Assembly: GCF_964355755.1 (NCBI RefSeq)
Contig: NC_092673.1
Location: 11,787,001 to 11,851,000 of the forward strand
DNA length: 64,000 nucleotides
Reading direction: 5' to 3'
DNA from: Antedon mediterranea
Taxonomy: Eukaryota > Echinodermata > Crinoidea > Comatulida > Antedonidae
The notes beneath the pieces were generated by a model, which was given only the letters and a program-made list of their open reading frames with translations, did no database searches and had not been told where the DNA came from. This document shows, piece by piece, positions 28,101 to 34,474 of the stretch. Each line of letters opens with the position of its first letter. Within the stretch, counting starts at the first letter, position 1. The translations under genes were made by a program, and so were the position numbers.

Positions 28101-31100
28101 TTATTTATGATGATATTTGCATAAACAAGTTATACATAATGACTAGATGTTTCTTGACTTTTATATTTTAAATAGATTGTATAATTAAGTTACAATGAAA
28201 CAATACATAAAACTAATTATTTTTTTATAGAAGCTTGTAGAAGTTTAAAATGTACATTACATGTTCTTCTTCTGGATTCTCTATTCTAGCATACAGATCT
28301 TCGGTAAATTGTGGAACAATTCCCCTTTCTTTTCCATATCCCATAATACTAAAAAAGATGTACAAACTTAAAAATAACATTCACTAAAAATAATATAAGG
28401 TGGTGTTAAAAATTATTCTTTACTTTATTTGATTTGTAGAGATATATGTACGTACTTGTTTGGTAGGTACTATTCAAGCAAAAATATCTTTATCTAATCT
28501 GTATTACCACAAAACAAAGTCAATCTTTAAAATATCTGGCCTACACTTTTTTTTTTAGTATTAACCAATTGCTTTTATTGTGTTATAGTCCAACCAATAT
28601 AAAAATTTCCTCCGAACCTTTATTTTAAAATTAATAATAAATTAGGCTTAATTTTACTACTGTACATAAAATTAAAATGTGGTGTTTTCATGGTTGATAA
28701 TCTAGTTAAAATCTTGCTTGATTTAAACAAATTTATTACTTTATTTAAAAAATAATTTTTGGTTCATTATGACCTTTGACCTACTGTGTCCTTCTTTGTG
28801 TGTATTAAAAAAAAGACCACTATGAGACTTATTTAAGGAAATGGGAAATAGCTAAACATCAATCCATTGATCTGTTATTTATGATGCTCCTGATATTGTT
28901 TGTAGATAAGTTAGAAATTTTAAATACTGTAATGGATATGTTAAATATTTTCCCACTAAGCATTTGAAGATACAGTAGGTAGTTGTGACAGACCATGGAT
29001 AACTCCATATATTAAATTACACAAACCAATAGTGGTGTTGGTAGTCTATGAGTGAGTAAAACGTTGTTGCCCAATCTGTAACCCTGTGGGGGACTTTTAT
29101 GGGCCTTTACAAGATGGTGGCCAAAATATTCAAATAGCTTATATCTTCGTAATGGTTTTGGCTGGTGGGCCCCGTGCCACAAAAAAGTGGGATAATTTTT
29201 GCCGCTTGCGTATCATGAAAAGATAATCACATCGATTCTTGGCCATAAGGAATATACAAAAATCAACAAATAGCTGTTTAGCTAGATGAAATTAATTGAC
29301 GGATAAAATAATGCTAAGGAAGAATAAATAAAGATTCTGACAAAATTAATAAGGTTTTATGCATGATATGCATATAACCTAATTACTCATCATTGGTATT
29401 CTAATCTAGATAAACCTGGTATTTTGACCTTATTGATCATACTATTATTGTACAAAAGATGATAATTATACGAATAAGAAAAGATTATCCCATGGGTGTG
29501 TGATTTTCTCACTAATAGACGGCGCGCCAAAGGGTAATTAAACAAAATTTGCTTTCTGAATGGAAATCAACTTCATGAAGGTAGACGTTCAAAATTATGG
29601 TTAATGATTCTCTTATAGATACTGAATAAAGATGGAATTTGTTGATGATATGACAATTTCTGAAGTTTCTAATAAAACAATGCAATACAAACATGAACCG
29701 GTTTCTATTGATAATAATATTAGATACCGGTAATAGTGAATTTTTACAAGATGATCTTAAACGAATGGTCATCCCACGTTAAAGCTATGATCACAAAGGC
29801 CTCCCGTGCGCTTTTTATACTTATTCATCTTTCTAAATTTGGCCTTCCCAAACCTAAACTTGTGAATCAGTCTATTCTTGGATATGCCTCTCCAGTTTGG
29901 CATCCATCTTTAAATTGAACTCAAAAGCAAGCATGTAAGATCATTTTGGGCCAACAGTACAATTTCTGCATTAGATATATTTAGACTAGAAAGCCTTGAA
30001 CAACAACGTGGGTGATTACTAACTAGATTTTGCAAAATGCTTTGCAAACCTTACGTCATCTTTTAAACTCAATAGAAATAATAAGAACGCTAAACTCACT
30101 CAGTATCATTTCAAAACTGAACGTTTTGTAAAATTGTCTGTACCAAGTATTATTAAGGAACTAAATCTGCAAACCCACCAAATTAGATTTTAATAATCGT
30201 CTCACCTTTTTTATTTTATTTTAAATATGTTTGCCTGGAATCAAATTTTGTTTTTGTGATATTCTACTGTAAATGTAATCTTTAGTTTGTATGTAAATTT
30301 GTTATTTTTAGATTTGTACATATTTTATATTTGAATGAACTTTTAAATAGAATTTGATATTTTGTTATACTTTTTATATCATAATGTAAATTTGGCACAA
30401 TTAAGATTTTTCTGCAATACCCCTTATAGTTTTAATAAACCAGAATTGAATTGAACAAAACTCATACCTGTATGATTTTCCTGATCCTGTTTGCCCATAA
30501 GCAAAAAGACATGTGTTATAGCCTTCAAATGCACTAATGAGAAGGGGCTTTCCAAGTTTATTGTAAACTAGTGTCTGGTCAGCAAAATCACCATTTTTCT
30601 TGTCAAATGACCAAAAGCAATGATCATAGCAAAACCTACTAGCATTTGCTGATTTAGTTTTAACAAATGTTTCATTTCCTTGCATAGAAACAACACATGT
30701 TGATGTACTACTCTTAATTTCTCTGTAAAATAATAACAATGAGTAATAATTACACAAACCAATATTTGGTAGTCTACAGTAGTAGTGCTCTGCATATTTG
30801 GAAAACTGCCATTAACCCTAAGAGAATAATGGATAATGTTAATTCAAAGTGAGTTTTTGTAACTTATTTTATTAATTACCACATAAAGTGGAGAAGTTGT
30901 TTGTTGCAAAATTTTGATCATTGTGCTCAATCCTGCTGGGGAGAACACTAGAACATACTCTGGACATTTAAAATTTGAGTTGGTCATTTCTCTTTCACTT
31001 CTTCCATTGAACATCGTTTTTTGTCCATAACAAATTCAATAAAAAAAAATCTTACAGCACACATTTGTTACAAGGAAATCATTGCATATTATTATTATCG

Positions 31101-31441
31101 TATTAGTTATTAACCAGACAGTAATGTACATTATATTATTTTTTTTAATAACTAATTTACCTTTCGCTAAACGGACGAACTCTTACTGCTACAGTCACAC
31201 TAAAGCCATCCTCTTCCGTATGTTTGGAGTTTGATGTGACTTCTCGTTTTAAAGGTGTGCCAAATGTGACAGAATTATAGCATTCAGGTGTACCAAAGAG
31301 TGCTTGAGGGTTATTCTTAGATTTTGTAGAAACAGGTGTGCTGAAATGACTGTTAAATGGATATACGTTATCCTTGGCATTGCTAGGTGTGCGTGGAAGC
31401 ACTCTCTTAGAAGTTCTTGACTGCGATAAACTGGAAGCCAT
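1041..31441 (-). CDS. KIF14: KIF14-like kinesin (kinesin-3 family), 23 exons found, 3' end outside window
   Basis: Plus-end-directed microtubule motor; in animals KIF14 acts in late mitosis and cytokinesis at the central spindle and midbody. The exons, read right to left, give an N-terminal leader, motor domain (P-loop GQTGSGKS, switch [10 protein letters not shown], switch II DLAGSE), neck, coiled coil, an FHA domain ending [10 protein letters not shown], more coiled coil, and a C-terminal region with FYDPNDCW. The FHA domain directly after the motor and the phrase [13 protein letters not shown] point to KIF14 rather than other kinesin-3 members. All exons have GT-AG borders and compatible phases; together they total about 3,070 coding bases (about 1,020 residues) against roughly 1,650 in human KIF14. 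The shortfall comes from a short leader and a C-terminus beyond position 1. Introns are packed with mobile elements. Exon borders were read by eye; no transcript evidence was available. Confidence 0.93.
1576..1782 (-). CDS. KIF14: KIF14-like exon 22
   Basis: About 69 residues, including [19 protein letters not shown] and [18 protein letters not shown], a helical C-terminal segment. Acceptor TTATATTAG, donor GTAAGT. Confidence 0.8.
1826..2713. mobile_element. TIR element with AAGCCYGTTTTCCAGT ends
   Basis: Left AAGCCCGTTTTCCAGT, right end reversed AAGCCTGTTTTCCAGT (15 of 16 match). Contains a perfect hairpin at about 1879-1914 (CATAGAGATATTATA and its complement). The stretch 1975-2180 recurs at 63620-64000. 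Confidence 0.6.
1975..2200 (+). repeat. Dispersed repeat, copy 1 (second at 63620-64000)
   Basis: Shares AAAAAACATTAAACCAGG, AACAATGCACTACCT, the GGCTTAG...TTGTAGGCCTAG block and ATGAACATCGTA-like words in the same order as the copy at the right edge. Confidence 0.7.
3152..3234 (-). CDS. KIF14: KIF14-like exon 21
   Basis: Serine-rich exon ([19 protein letters not shown] onward), a low-complexity linker. Acceptor TTTTCTAG, donor GTAAAA. Confidence 0.72.
3499..3587 (-). CDS. KIF14: KIF14-like exon 20
   Basis: Encodes [20 protein letters not shown], matching the KIF14 block that reads YDPED.WEPD. It lies on the far side of the 6.86-kb transposon and still joins exon 19 in frame. Confidence 0.85.
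3780..4467 (+). repeat. Left terminal inverted repeat of the TTAA element
   Basis: Reverse-complement match to 9930-10638; shared blocks include the run around 3840-3920 and that around 4190-4310. Confidence 0.88.
4775..9096 (+). pseudogene. Decayed transposon gene: DDE/D-like core plus zinc-finger tail
   Basis: Multi-exon remnant. Exon A is 4775-5210 (donor GTAAAT), with Cys pairs. Exon B starts at 5298 (TTATCAG acceptor; ICSTCRKML), then a frameshift near 5345, in-frame stops at 5667 and 5769, and another shift near 6183. Next is an exon from 6466 (acceptor TTGCAG). 6774-7359 holds the likely catalytic core: VLDWAMKF (first Asp), [12 protein letters not shown] (second Asp) and [14 protein letters not shown] (third acidic site), with a frameshift near 6998. 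A final part from about 8046 ends at TAA 9094, with a degenerate zinc finger ([12 protein letters not shown]) and the tail [21 protein letters not shown] recognise the same domain order from uncharacterised proteins multiplied in marine invertebrates; the catalytic assignment is inference. This copy cannot make a full protein. Confidence 0.8.
9275..9678. mobile_element. MITE, family with AGGGAGTTTTCGCA-type ends
   Basis: Ends AGGAAATTTCGCACGAGCAC and, reversed, AGGGAGTTTTCGCACGAGCA. About 400 bp, inserted between the gene and right arm of the TTAA element, so younger than it. No coding potential. Confidence 0.7.
9709..9872. mobile_element. Short MITE with AAGCCTGTTTTCCA ends
   Basis: Left AAGCCTGTTTTCCATTAGGC; right end reversed gives AAGCCTGTTATGTTTTCCAC. 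About 164 bp, rich in CGCG and GCGC words, nested in the TTAA element. The same end motif bounds the element at 1826-2713. Confidence 0.65.
9930..10638 (-). repeat. Right terminal inverted repeat of the TTAA element
   Basis: Inverted copy of the left arm, with one extra block (about 10245-10285) and several small indels, indicating age. Confidence 0.88.
10783..11267. mobile_element. MITE, second copy of the AGGGAGTTTTCGCA-end family
   Basis: Left AGGGAGATTTCGCAACCTTA, right end reversed AGGGAGTTTTCGCAATCTTA; the inverted match continues for about 45 bp through GGATACGTC. Lies beside the TTAA element in the same KIF14 intron. Confidence 0.72.
11430..11550 (-). ncRNA. 5S rRNA-derived sequence (pseudogene or SINE3 head)
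   Basis: On the minus strand the sequence begins GTTATACGGCCATACAGCAT and contains TCTCCGAAGTTAAGCAATGT, GGGCCAGG, GGATAGGAGATTGTCTGG and a closing CTGTATAC: the order and spacing of an entire 5S rRNA, including the internal promoter region. Several substitutions and no clear T-run terminator argue against a working gene. A 5S-derived SINE is the likely alternative. A 164-codon frame across it is not a gene. Confidence 0.78.
11693..11839 (-). CDS. KIF14: KIF14-like exon 19
   Basis: Encodes [20 protein letters not shown] and [20 protein letters not shown]. Followed by an intron of about 8.1 kb (11692-3588) that holds the 6.86-kb TTAA element and the 5S-like sequence. Confidence 0.87.
12116..12204 (-). 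CDS. KIF14: KIF14-like exon 18
   Basis: Encodes [20 protein letters not shown] and [10 protein letters not shown]. The LQEAN..SK.L pattern matches the segment after the coiled coil in KIF14. Acceptor CTTCATAG, donor GTAAGT. Confidence 0.87.
12764..12959 (-). CDS. KIF14: KIF14-like exon 17: coiled coil
   Basis: Encodes about 65 residues including [20 protein letters not shown], a long amphipathic helix. Acceptor GACAATAG, donor GTAAAT. Confidence 0.87.
13322..13378 (-). CDS. KIF14: KIF14-like exon 16: coiled coil
   Basis: Nineteen codons, [19 protein letters not shown]. Acceptor GGTATTAG, donor GTAAGT, phase 0. Confidence 0.82.
13758..13832 (-). CDS. KIF14: KIF14-like exon 15: coiled coil
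   Basis: Twenty-five codons, [19 protein letters not shown] then ALSAEL, strongly helical. Acceptor AAATAG, donor GTATAG, phase 0. Confidence 0.85.
14572..14611 (-). CDS. KIF14: KIF14-like exon 14: coiled coil microexon
   Basis: Forty bases encoding [13 protein letters not shown]. Supported by correct phase with both neighbours, acceptor TTGTCAG and donor GTATAG. Confidence 0.8.
15271..15416 (-). CDS. KIF14: KIF14-like exon 13: end of FHA domain
   Basis: Encodes [19 protein letters not shown], the closing FHA strands, then a basic linker [20 protein letters not shown]. Acceptor AAATTGCAG, donor GTATGA. Confidence 0.92.
15938..16040 (-). CDS. KIF14: KIF14-like exon 12: FHA domain
   Basis: Encodes [13 protein letters not shown] and [18 protein letters not shown], the central FHA strands including the typical Y-x-N-G turn. 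Acceptor CTATAG, donor GTAAGA. Confidence 0.88.
16728..16912 (-). CDS. KIF14: KIF14-like exon 11: start of FHA domain
   Basis: Encodes [20 protein letters not shown] then [17 protein letters not shown], the entry into a kinesin-3 FHA phosphopeptide-binding domain. Acceptor TTTTTTGTCAG, donor GTAAAT. Confidence 0.93.
17074..17282 (-). CDS. KIF14: KIF14-like exon 10: neck coiled coil
   Basis: About 70 residues rich in Glu, Lys, Gln and Leu ([15 protein letters not shown] onward), a predicted coiled coil between the motor and FHA domains. Acceptor TTTTAG, donor GTATTA; ends in phase 0. Confidence 0.9.
17684..17856 (-). CDS. KIF14: KIF14-like exon 9: end of motor domain and neck
   Basis: Encodes [20 protein letters not shown] and [20 protein letters not shown], then [12 protein letters not shown], which closes the motor and begins the neck. 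Completes the tryptophan codon split with exon 8. Confidence 0.94.
18140..18480 (+). repeat. Dispersed repeat, copy of 48130-48450
   Basis: Shares TTTATGTAGTCAACTAAAAT, AATTACTTC, ACATTAGGGTTGAGGGATGG and AGAGGAACAATTTTTAAATA in the same order and spacing. Confidence 0.85.
18590..18850 (+). repeat. Dispersed repeat, copy of 57360-57630
   Basis: Contains two direct subrepeats (TTTATTTGTATATGTGTTTA type) and AAATGGCGACCAAAAATGGT, then AAATTTACCTACTTGTGTTA, all repeated at 57.4-57.6 kb. Confidence 0.82.
19424..19652. mobile_element. Foldback element, about 230 bp
   Basis: Arms of about 78 bp: AAGAAATTTAACTTTCAATA at the left and its complement at the right, continuing through GACCAATTATCAAGTACT. 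Short central loop. Near-identical arms suggest a young insertion. Confidence 0.85.
19757..20690. mobile_element. Possible TIR element with AGGTGATCATTTT ends
   Basis: AGGTGATCATTT at 19758 and AAATGATCACCT near 20685 are inverted; the left motif also has its own inverted partner 20 bp inward. Weak: only short ends match. Confidence 0.35.
20872..20993 (-). CDS. KIF14: KIF14-like exon 8: motor domain
   Basis: Encodes [19 protein letters not shown] and [11 protein letters not shown], the relay helix and microtubule-binding region. Acceptor TTTTGTAG, donor GTGAAT (less common but usable). Confidence 0.93.
21487..21603 (-). CDS. KIF14: KIF14-like exon 7: motor domain, switch II
   Basis: Thirty-nine codons with [15 protein letters not shown], the switch II motif, and TTGDRLK. 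Acceptor TTTATAG, donor GTAGTA. Confidence 0.94.
21923..22061 (-). CDS. KIF14: KIF14-like exon 6: motor domain, switch I
   Basis: Encodes [20 protein letters not shown] followed by [28 protein letters not shown] is the switch I nucleotide-sensing loop. Acceptor AATGTAG, donor GTAAGT. The frame completes the split codon of exon 5. Confidence 0.93.
22210..22312 (-). repeat. Possible tRNA-like SINE head
   Basis: Minus strand reads TGGCTCGGTGGTCTGTGC (A-box-like) and GAGATCGAGCCTC (B-box-like) about 40 bp later. Weak match. Confidence 0.3.
22841..22893 (-). CDS. KIF14: KIF14-like exon 5: motor domain
   Basis: Short exon encoding [17 protein letters not shown], matching the KIF14 loop that usually reads LRVREHP..GPYVE. 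Acceptor GTCAAG, donor GTAAGT; two bases carry over into the next exon. Confidence 0.9.
23628..23755 (+). repeat. 36-bp tandem repeat, about 3.5 units
   Basis: Units begin GTAGTAAA or GTGGTAAAC, followed by GGCAAAGAACCCATTGCGAT-type sequence. The period is a multiple of three, so both strands stay open and mimic small repeat proteins; no other support for coding. Confidence 0.75.
24290..24600. repeat. Dispersed repeat, inverted copy at 44500-44660
   Basis: TCGGGGACTT, CTGACGTTCGCATTGAACG, GTGTCATTTCC and a GGCCATCTAGTGGTGT-like block occur in the same order, reversed, at 44.5-44.66 kb. Confidence 0.7.
24779..25343. mobile_element. Foldback element, family also at 29101 and 45695
   Basis: Long imperfect inverted arms: GGGCCTTTACAAGATGGTGG at left, reversed at right as GGGCCTTTCCAAGATTGCGG; also CAACATTTTGTTCAAAAATG against its complement. 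Many short TTTGACCT words lie in the centre. No frame of interest. Confidence 0.78.
25560..25652 (-). CDS. KIF14: KIF14-like exon 4: motor domain
   Basis: Thirty-one codons containing the kinesin signature [14 protein letters not shown]. Acceptor TTTTTCCAG, donor GTAAGT; phase 0 at both ends. Confidence 0.93.
25725..25876. mobile_element. Small hairpin MITE
   Basis: Arms start CAGATAT on both strands and include AAATATAAGATT with GACATCCCC against its complement; about 150 bp, inside the intron after exon 4. Confidence 0.7.
26325..26398 (+). repeat. tRNA-derived SINE head
   Basis: Has an A-box-like TGGCGCAGCGCATGAAGCG and a B-box-like GAGTTCAAGACCC about 45 bp later. No intact cloverleaf, so a SINE head or tRNA pseudogene is more likely than a gene. 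Confidence 0.5.
26446..26570 (+). repeat. Imperfect tandem duplication
   Basis: The motif CAGTCAATATCATCGT followed by (A/T)CTCGAG occurs twice about 70 bp apart with similar surroundings. Confidence 0.6.
26983..28026. mobile_element. piggyBac-like non-autonomous element
   Basis: Ends CACTTTGACTGCCA on both strands, next to TTAA on the left (26979-26982) and TTTA on the right (28027-28030, a one-base change). This end sequence is close to known piggyBac ends (CCYTTTGMCTGCCA). Near the right end CAAACACGAAGATCTTCGTG is a perfect palindrome and TTCGTGTTTGGCAGTCAA occurs twice. No transposase frame. Confidence 0.78.
28261..28348 (-). CDS. KIF14: KIF14-like exon 3: motor domain
   Basis: Continues [17 protein letters not shown], the conserved segment after the P-loop, then [15 protein letters not shown]. 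Acceptor TTTTTTAG, donor GTAATG; ends in phase 0. This spacing matches KIF14, which has the same MGYGKERGI pattern. Confidence 0.92.
29101..29166 (+). repeat. Truncated end of the 24779-25343 family
   Basis: Sixty-six bases nearly identical to 24779-24844 (GGGCCTTTACAAGATGGTGG onward, ending in GGTTTTGGCTGG), then abruptly different sequence. Confidence 0.85.
29172..29505. mobile_element. Possible MITE, about 330 bp
   Basis: GTGGGATAATTTTT at the left and its imperfect complement AAAAGATTATCCCATG at the right. It follows directly after the truncated repeat at 29101-29166. Confidence 0.4.
29715..30455 (+). mobile_element. LINE 3' fragment with TTGAATTGAA tail
   Basis: Translation contains [20 protein letters not shown] and [10 protein letters not shown], typical of the region after the reverse transcriptase core in CR1/Jockey-type LINEs, followed by stops and a short repeat tail at about 30440-30455. 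It ends about 10 bp from the KIF14 exon 2 donor. Confidence 0.75.
30468..30722 (-). CDS. KIF14: KIF14-like exon 2: motor domain with P-loop
   Basis: Joins exon 1 within an arginine codon (AG|A). It encodes the early motor domain, including [19 protein letters not shown] and the nucleotide-binding P-loop [12 protein letters not shown]. The donor is GTATGAG. A plus-strand LINE tail (TTGAATTGAA) ends only about 10 bases beyond this donor. Confidence 0.93.
31161..31441 (-). CDS. KIF14: KIF14-like exon 1 (first coding exon)
   Basis: Starts at ATG 31441, six bases inside an exon whose 3' splice site (TTTCAG) ends at 31448, so a 5' UTR exon should lie upstream. It encodes about 80 Ser/Thr/Pro-rich residues followed by the first motor strand [13 protein letters not shown]. 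The leader is far shorter than the roughly 350-residue extension of vertebrate KIF14. Donor GTAAAT begins at 31160. Confidence 0.9.
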
Positions 31442-31499
31442 TACACCCTGAAATTAATCAGTGTGGTAATAAAAAACAACTGTTCAAATTTTTTTATTT

Positions 31500-33147
31500 A
31501 TATTTTTTTGTGAATAGATTTTATACTTTGCTTGACCATTATGTTCCTACCTTCTGAAGAAAATGCGCATTTTAGTAAATTACTTTCAATAAATCTATAA
31601 TTATATACTTCATCAAGCCTAGATGTCAACAAGTGATAAATGGACAGTGACACCGAAAGGTGCTATAAAGGGACATTCAAGTGTGAACAAATTGTATCCT
31701 ATTTACAAACAAAAACTTTACTACGGACTGTTTTGATCGTAATTTAATGATTATATGAGGGCGAATTATTATAATATCGGACTAGATTGACAGTCAAATA
31801 GAAGTCATCAGTATGGTTTATTTGACACAGTGAATTATTGTACAGTAATACCAGCCTAGCCTCTCTACCCAGACACGGACACGAACAGAATAAAACAACA
31901 ATAATCACTTTTTCATAATACGTTTTTTTTTAAATCAATTTTTATCGTCATTTTATTGCCATCGACATATTTTAACTAATTGTATTTTTTTAAATAAATG
32001 TAAATGTGGTTTCTTTTTAACATCAAAATAATCTTAGCCTATGTATATACTGTTCAAAAGATATGCATTTTTTTAGCAATGTACCTTATAAATAAGAGAA
32101 ATACATAAATGTGCATATATTATTATATTTATAACAGAGAACTATAATAAAAGTGGGACGAACCCACACAAGACAAAAATAGTAATACCAGCCTAGGTTG
32201 ACAACAAGAACAAAGTCATTAATTATTGAACAAGATTTTACAGATTACCGTCTACATGCATCTCAATACTGTATTATCAGCCAATGTTTTCATAGACTCT
32301 CTTCTCCCATATGTGCTTTTGGGTTTGTAATTAAAGCTTGACCCGTCCGAATTTACAATATTCCAAAACTATCAGCCTCTAGAACTATAGCTTCCGCTTG
32401 ATATAGCTTCTGAATAAGATGTCCTCTGGGAATATTAGCTTGATAAAGCCGCGGCACGAAAAAACAAATTATTATACCAAATAAAAACAATTAAAATTAT
32501 CAATAATAAATATTCATTGACCAAAGAAAAAATTATTCTAGATCATAACATCATTTTATCTCGACCAAGATTAAATTATATGTAATACTATAATAATATT
32601 ACCTCGCGACCGATATCATCGTAAGTGACCGTCTGGGCTTCCTATCTGATGGGAGTGTTGCCGATCGATATATTGTGACCTGAGATTATTACACGTGTAA
32701 ATTTTTTTGTTGACAACAATGACACATTCAGAATGTATATTGGGAAGGAAACCCTCAAATATTTTCATATGAGGAGCAGCATTTATGGGGTATAGTTCCA
32801 AAAATGTGTATGGTAGTGTGCACAAAATACAACTCAAAATTGTACAATTGTACGTCAACTACTTGTCCCTAATACAGTATTATCAATATTCTTTCTTAAA
32901 CTACTGTACGAGCATTAAATAATAAAATGTTTTGTATAATTATTATCTTATTCTTTTAAAAATCTATAATTCAATTGATCATGATAAATGTATTCACAAT
33001 TAATGTAATGAGTAGGCCTAGGCTGCCTACATGTGTTCGTTACTGGATCAAGCTCATGATAACGATTCACAATAAAATCTATTCAGTAAAACTACAGACA
33101 GTAGTCGAGTTATAATAATAATTATTAATAATAATAATTATTAATAA
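31500..33147. other. Intergenic AT-rich stretch upstream of KIF14
   Basis: No gene seen. Contains the dispersed repeat at 32180-32440 and an (AAT)n-rich run at about 33115-33150. The KIF14 5' UTR exon and promoter should lie here or further right, but no clear signal could be picked out. Confidence 0.6.
32180..32440 (+). repeat. Dispersed repeat (also 48480-48750 and 56280-56450)
   Basis: Shares ACAGATTACCGTCTACATGC, TTTCATAGACT, TCAGCCTCTAGAACTATA and GCTTGATATAGCTTCTGAAT with the copy at 48.5 kb. Confidence 0.82.
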
Positions 33148-33156
33148 TATAAATAA

Positions 33157-33921
33157 CGCCGTGGTTAGGATTCCGGCACCGGAACTCAACTGCCCAGCGT
33201 TAGGGAATCCGACACGCTATTGCGCATGCCCAGAGCGAGGTAATCGGCGACTCTATACTTGCCAACAGCGATGATGGATCATTTCATAGCTGCGCCACAC
33301 GGCGAACACTAGCCTAGGTGCCTACTAATACTATAATAAGGGATCCACTAATCTAGGCTAGGGCTACCAGTTAGACGTGACCAGTGGGCCTATTTATTTT
33401 GTAATTAAAAAGTGGTTGCTTCATTCATATATAAACTTCATATCATTATGAATTATATAATTACATGACTAGTTTTATGATTTTTCATAACGCATTTTAC
33501 TGTACATAACAACATGCAATCACAAGTTGATTTGTTGACGGCAGCCACCGCGTGGATGTCAAAAAACTGTTCGGGAAGTCAGGGTCGCAACGCTAAAAAC
33601 AGCATTACGATTCTTAGATAGATACTGATTCATATTAATATCATTATAATTATTTTAACGCGTGGCGTAGTCGTATTTTAATTATTAATTCATGTATGGC
33701 ATAGGCCAAGTTTCATCCATCGCTCGCTCCCCCCGCGCAACGACTATCTAGGGCTACAGTAAATCCCTATTTAACACTCCGACTCTCGGTGGTACGACGT
33801 GTGTGGCACTAAAAAGTGCAAGCTATAATTCACTTCCCAGAGCTCTGGGCATGCGCAATAGCGTGTCGGATTCCCTAACAGTGGGCAGTTGAGTTCCGGT
33901 GCCGGAATCCTAACCACGGCG
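33157..33921. mobile_element. Mutator-like MITE with 9-bp target duplication
   Basis: Terminal inverted repeats of about 81 bp (33157-33237 and 33841-33921) with two mismatches, starting CGCCGTGGTTAGGATTCCGG. A perfect 9-bp direct repeat TATAAATAA flanks it (33148-33156 and 33922-33930). Long TIRs plus a 9-bp duplication are the usual mark of Mutator-like elements. No coding sequence. Confidence 0.88.
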
Positions 33922-34474
33922 TATAAATAACATAATGGACGATTCTGTAAGTAGCCTAAATGTTGAGTAAAGTTTGTACGATTTCGTGCATGGTCTACTC
34001 TCTGTATGATAGTCTTAGCTTTAGCTTGTTAGACCTACCCTACGTCTACTGTAGACCTAGCCTGGATGTAAGCTAGGCCTACGCCCGTTTCGCACCTGTC
34101 TTTTAAAATTTATTTCGACTCCAAATTTGTAACTAGGTCTAGGCCTAGGCTAGCTAGGCTAGGCGGGAGCTAGGCCTAGCCTATATCGTGAATACCACAG
34201 CTTAGAATTAGGCCTAATACGTACTTTTACGAATCACAGAAAAGGTAACAAATAAATCCTTTAAATTGATGAATTTACAGACCTGCTTCTCTCACACCTG
34301 CCTAGGCTATTCGTGAGAGAGATGAAAAAAAACGACCGCTGTGTATGTGTTGTTGTTGTTGTGTGTTTGTACTGTGGACGTGTGTCAATTGAATTTTTGA
34401 AATAGCCGGTGCGGCGTGCGGGCGCTCCTTGTTGTTGTGCGCATGTGTCTCTCTCAGAGCAATCTATATTCAAT

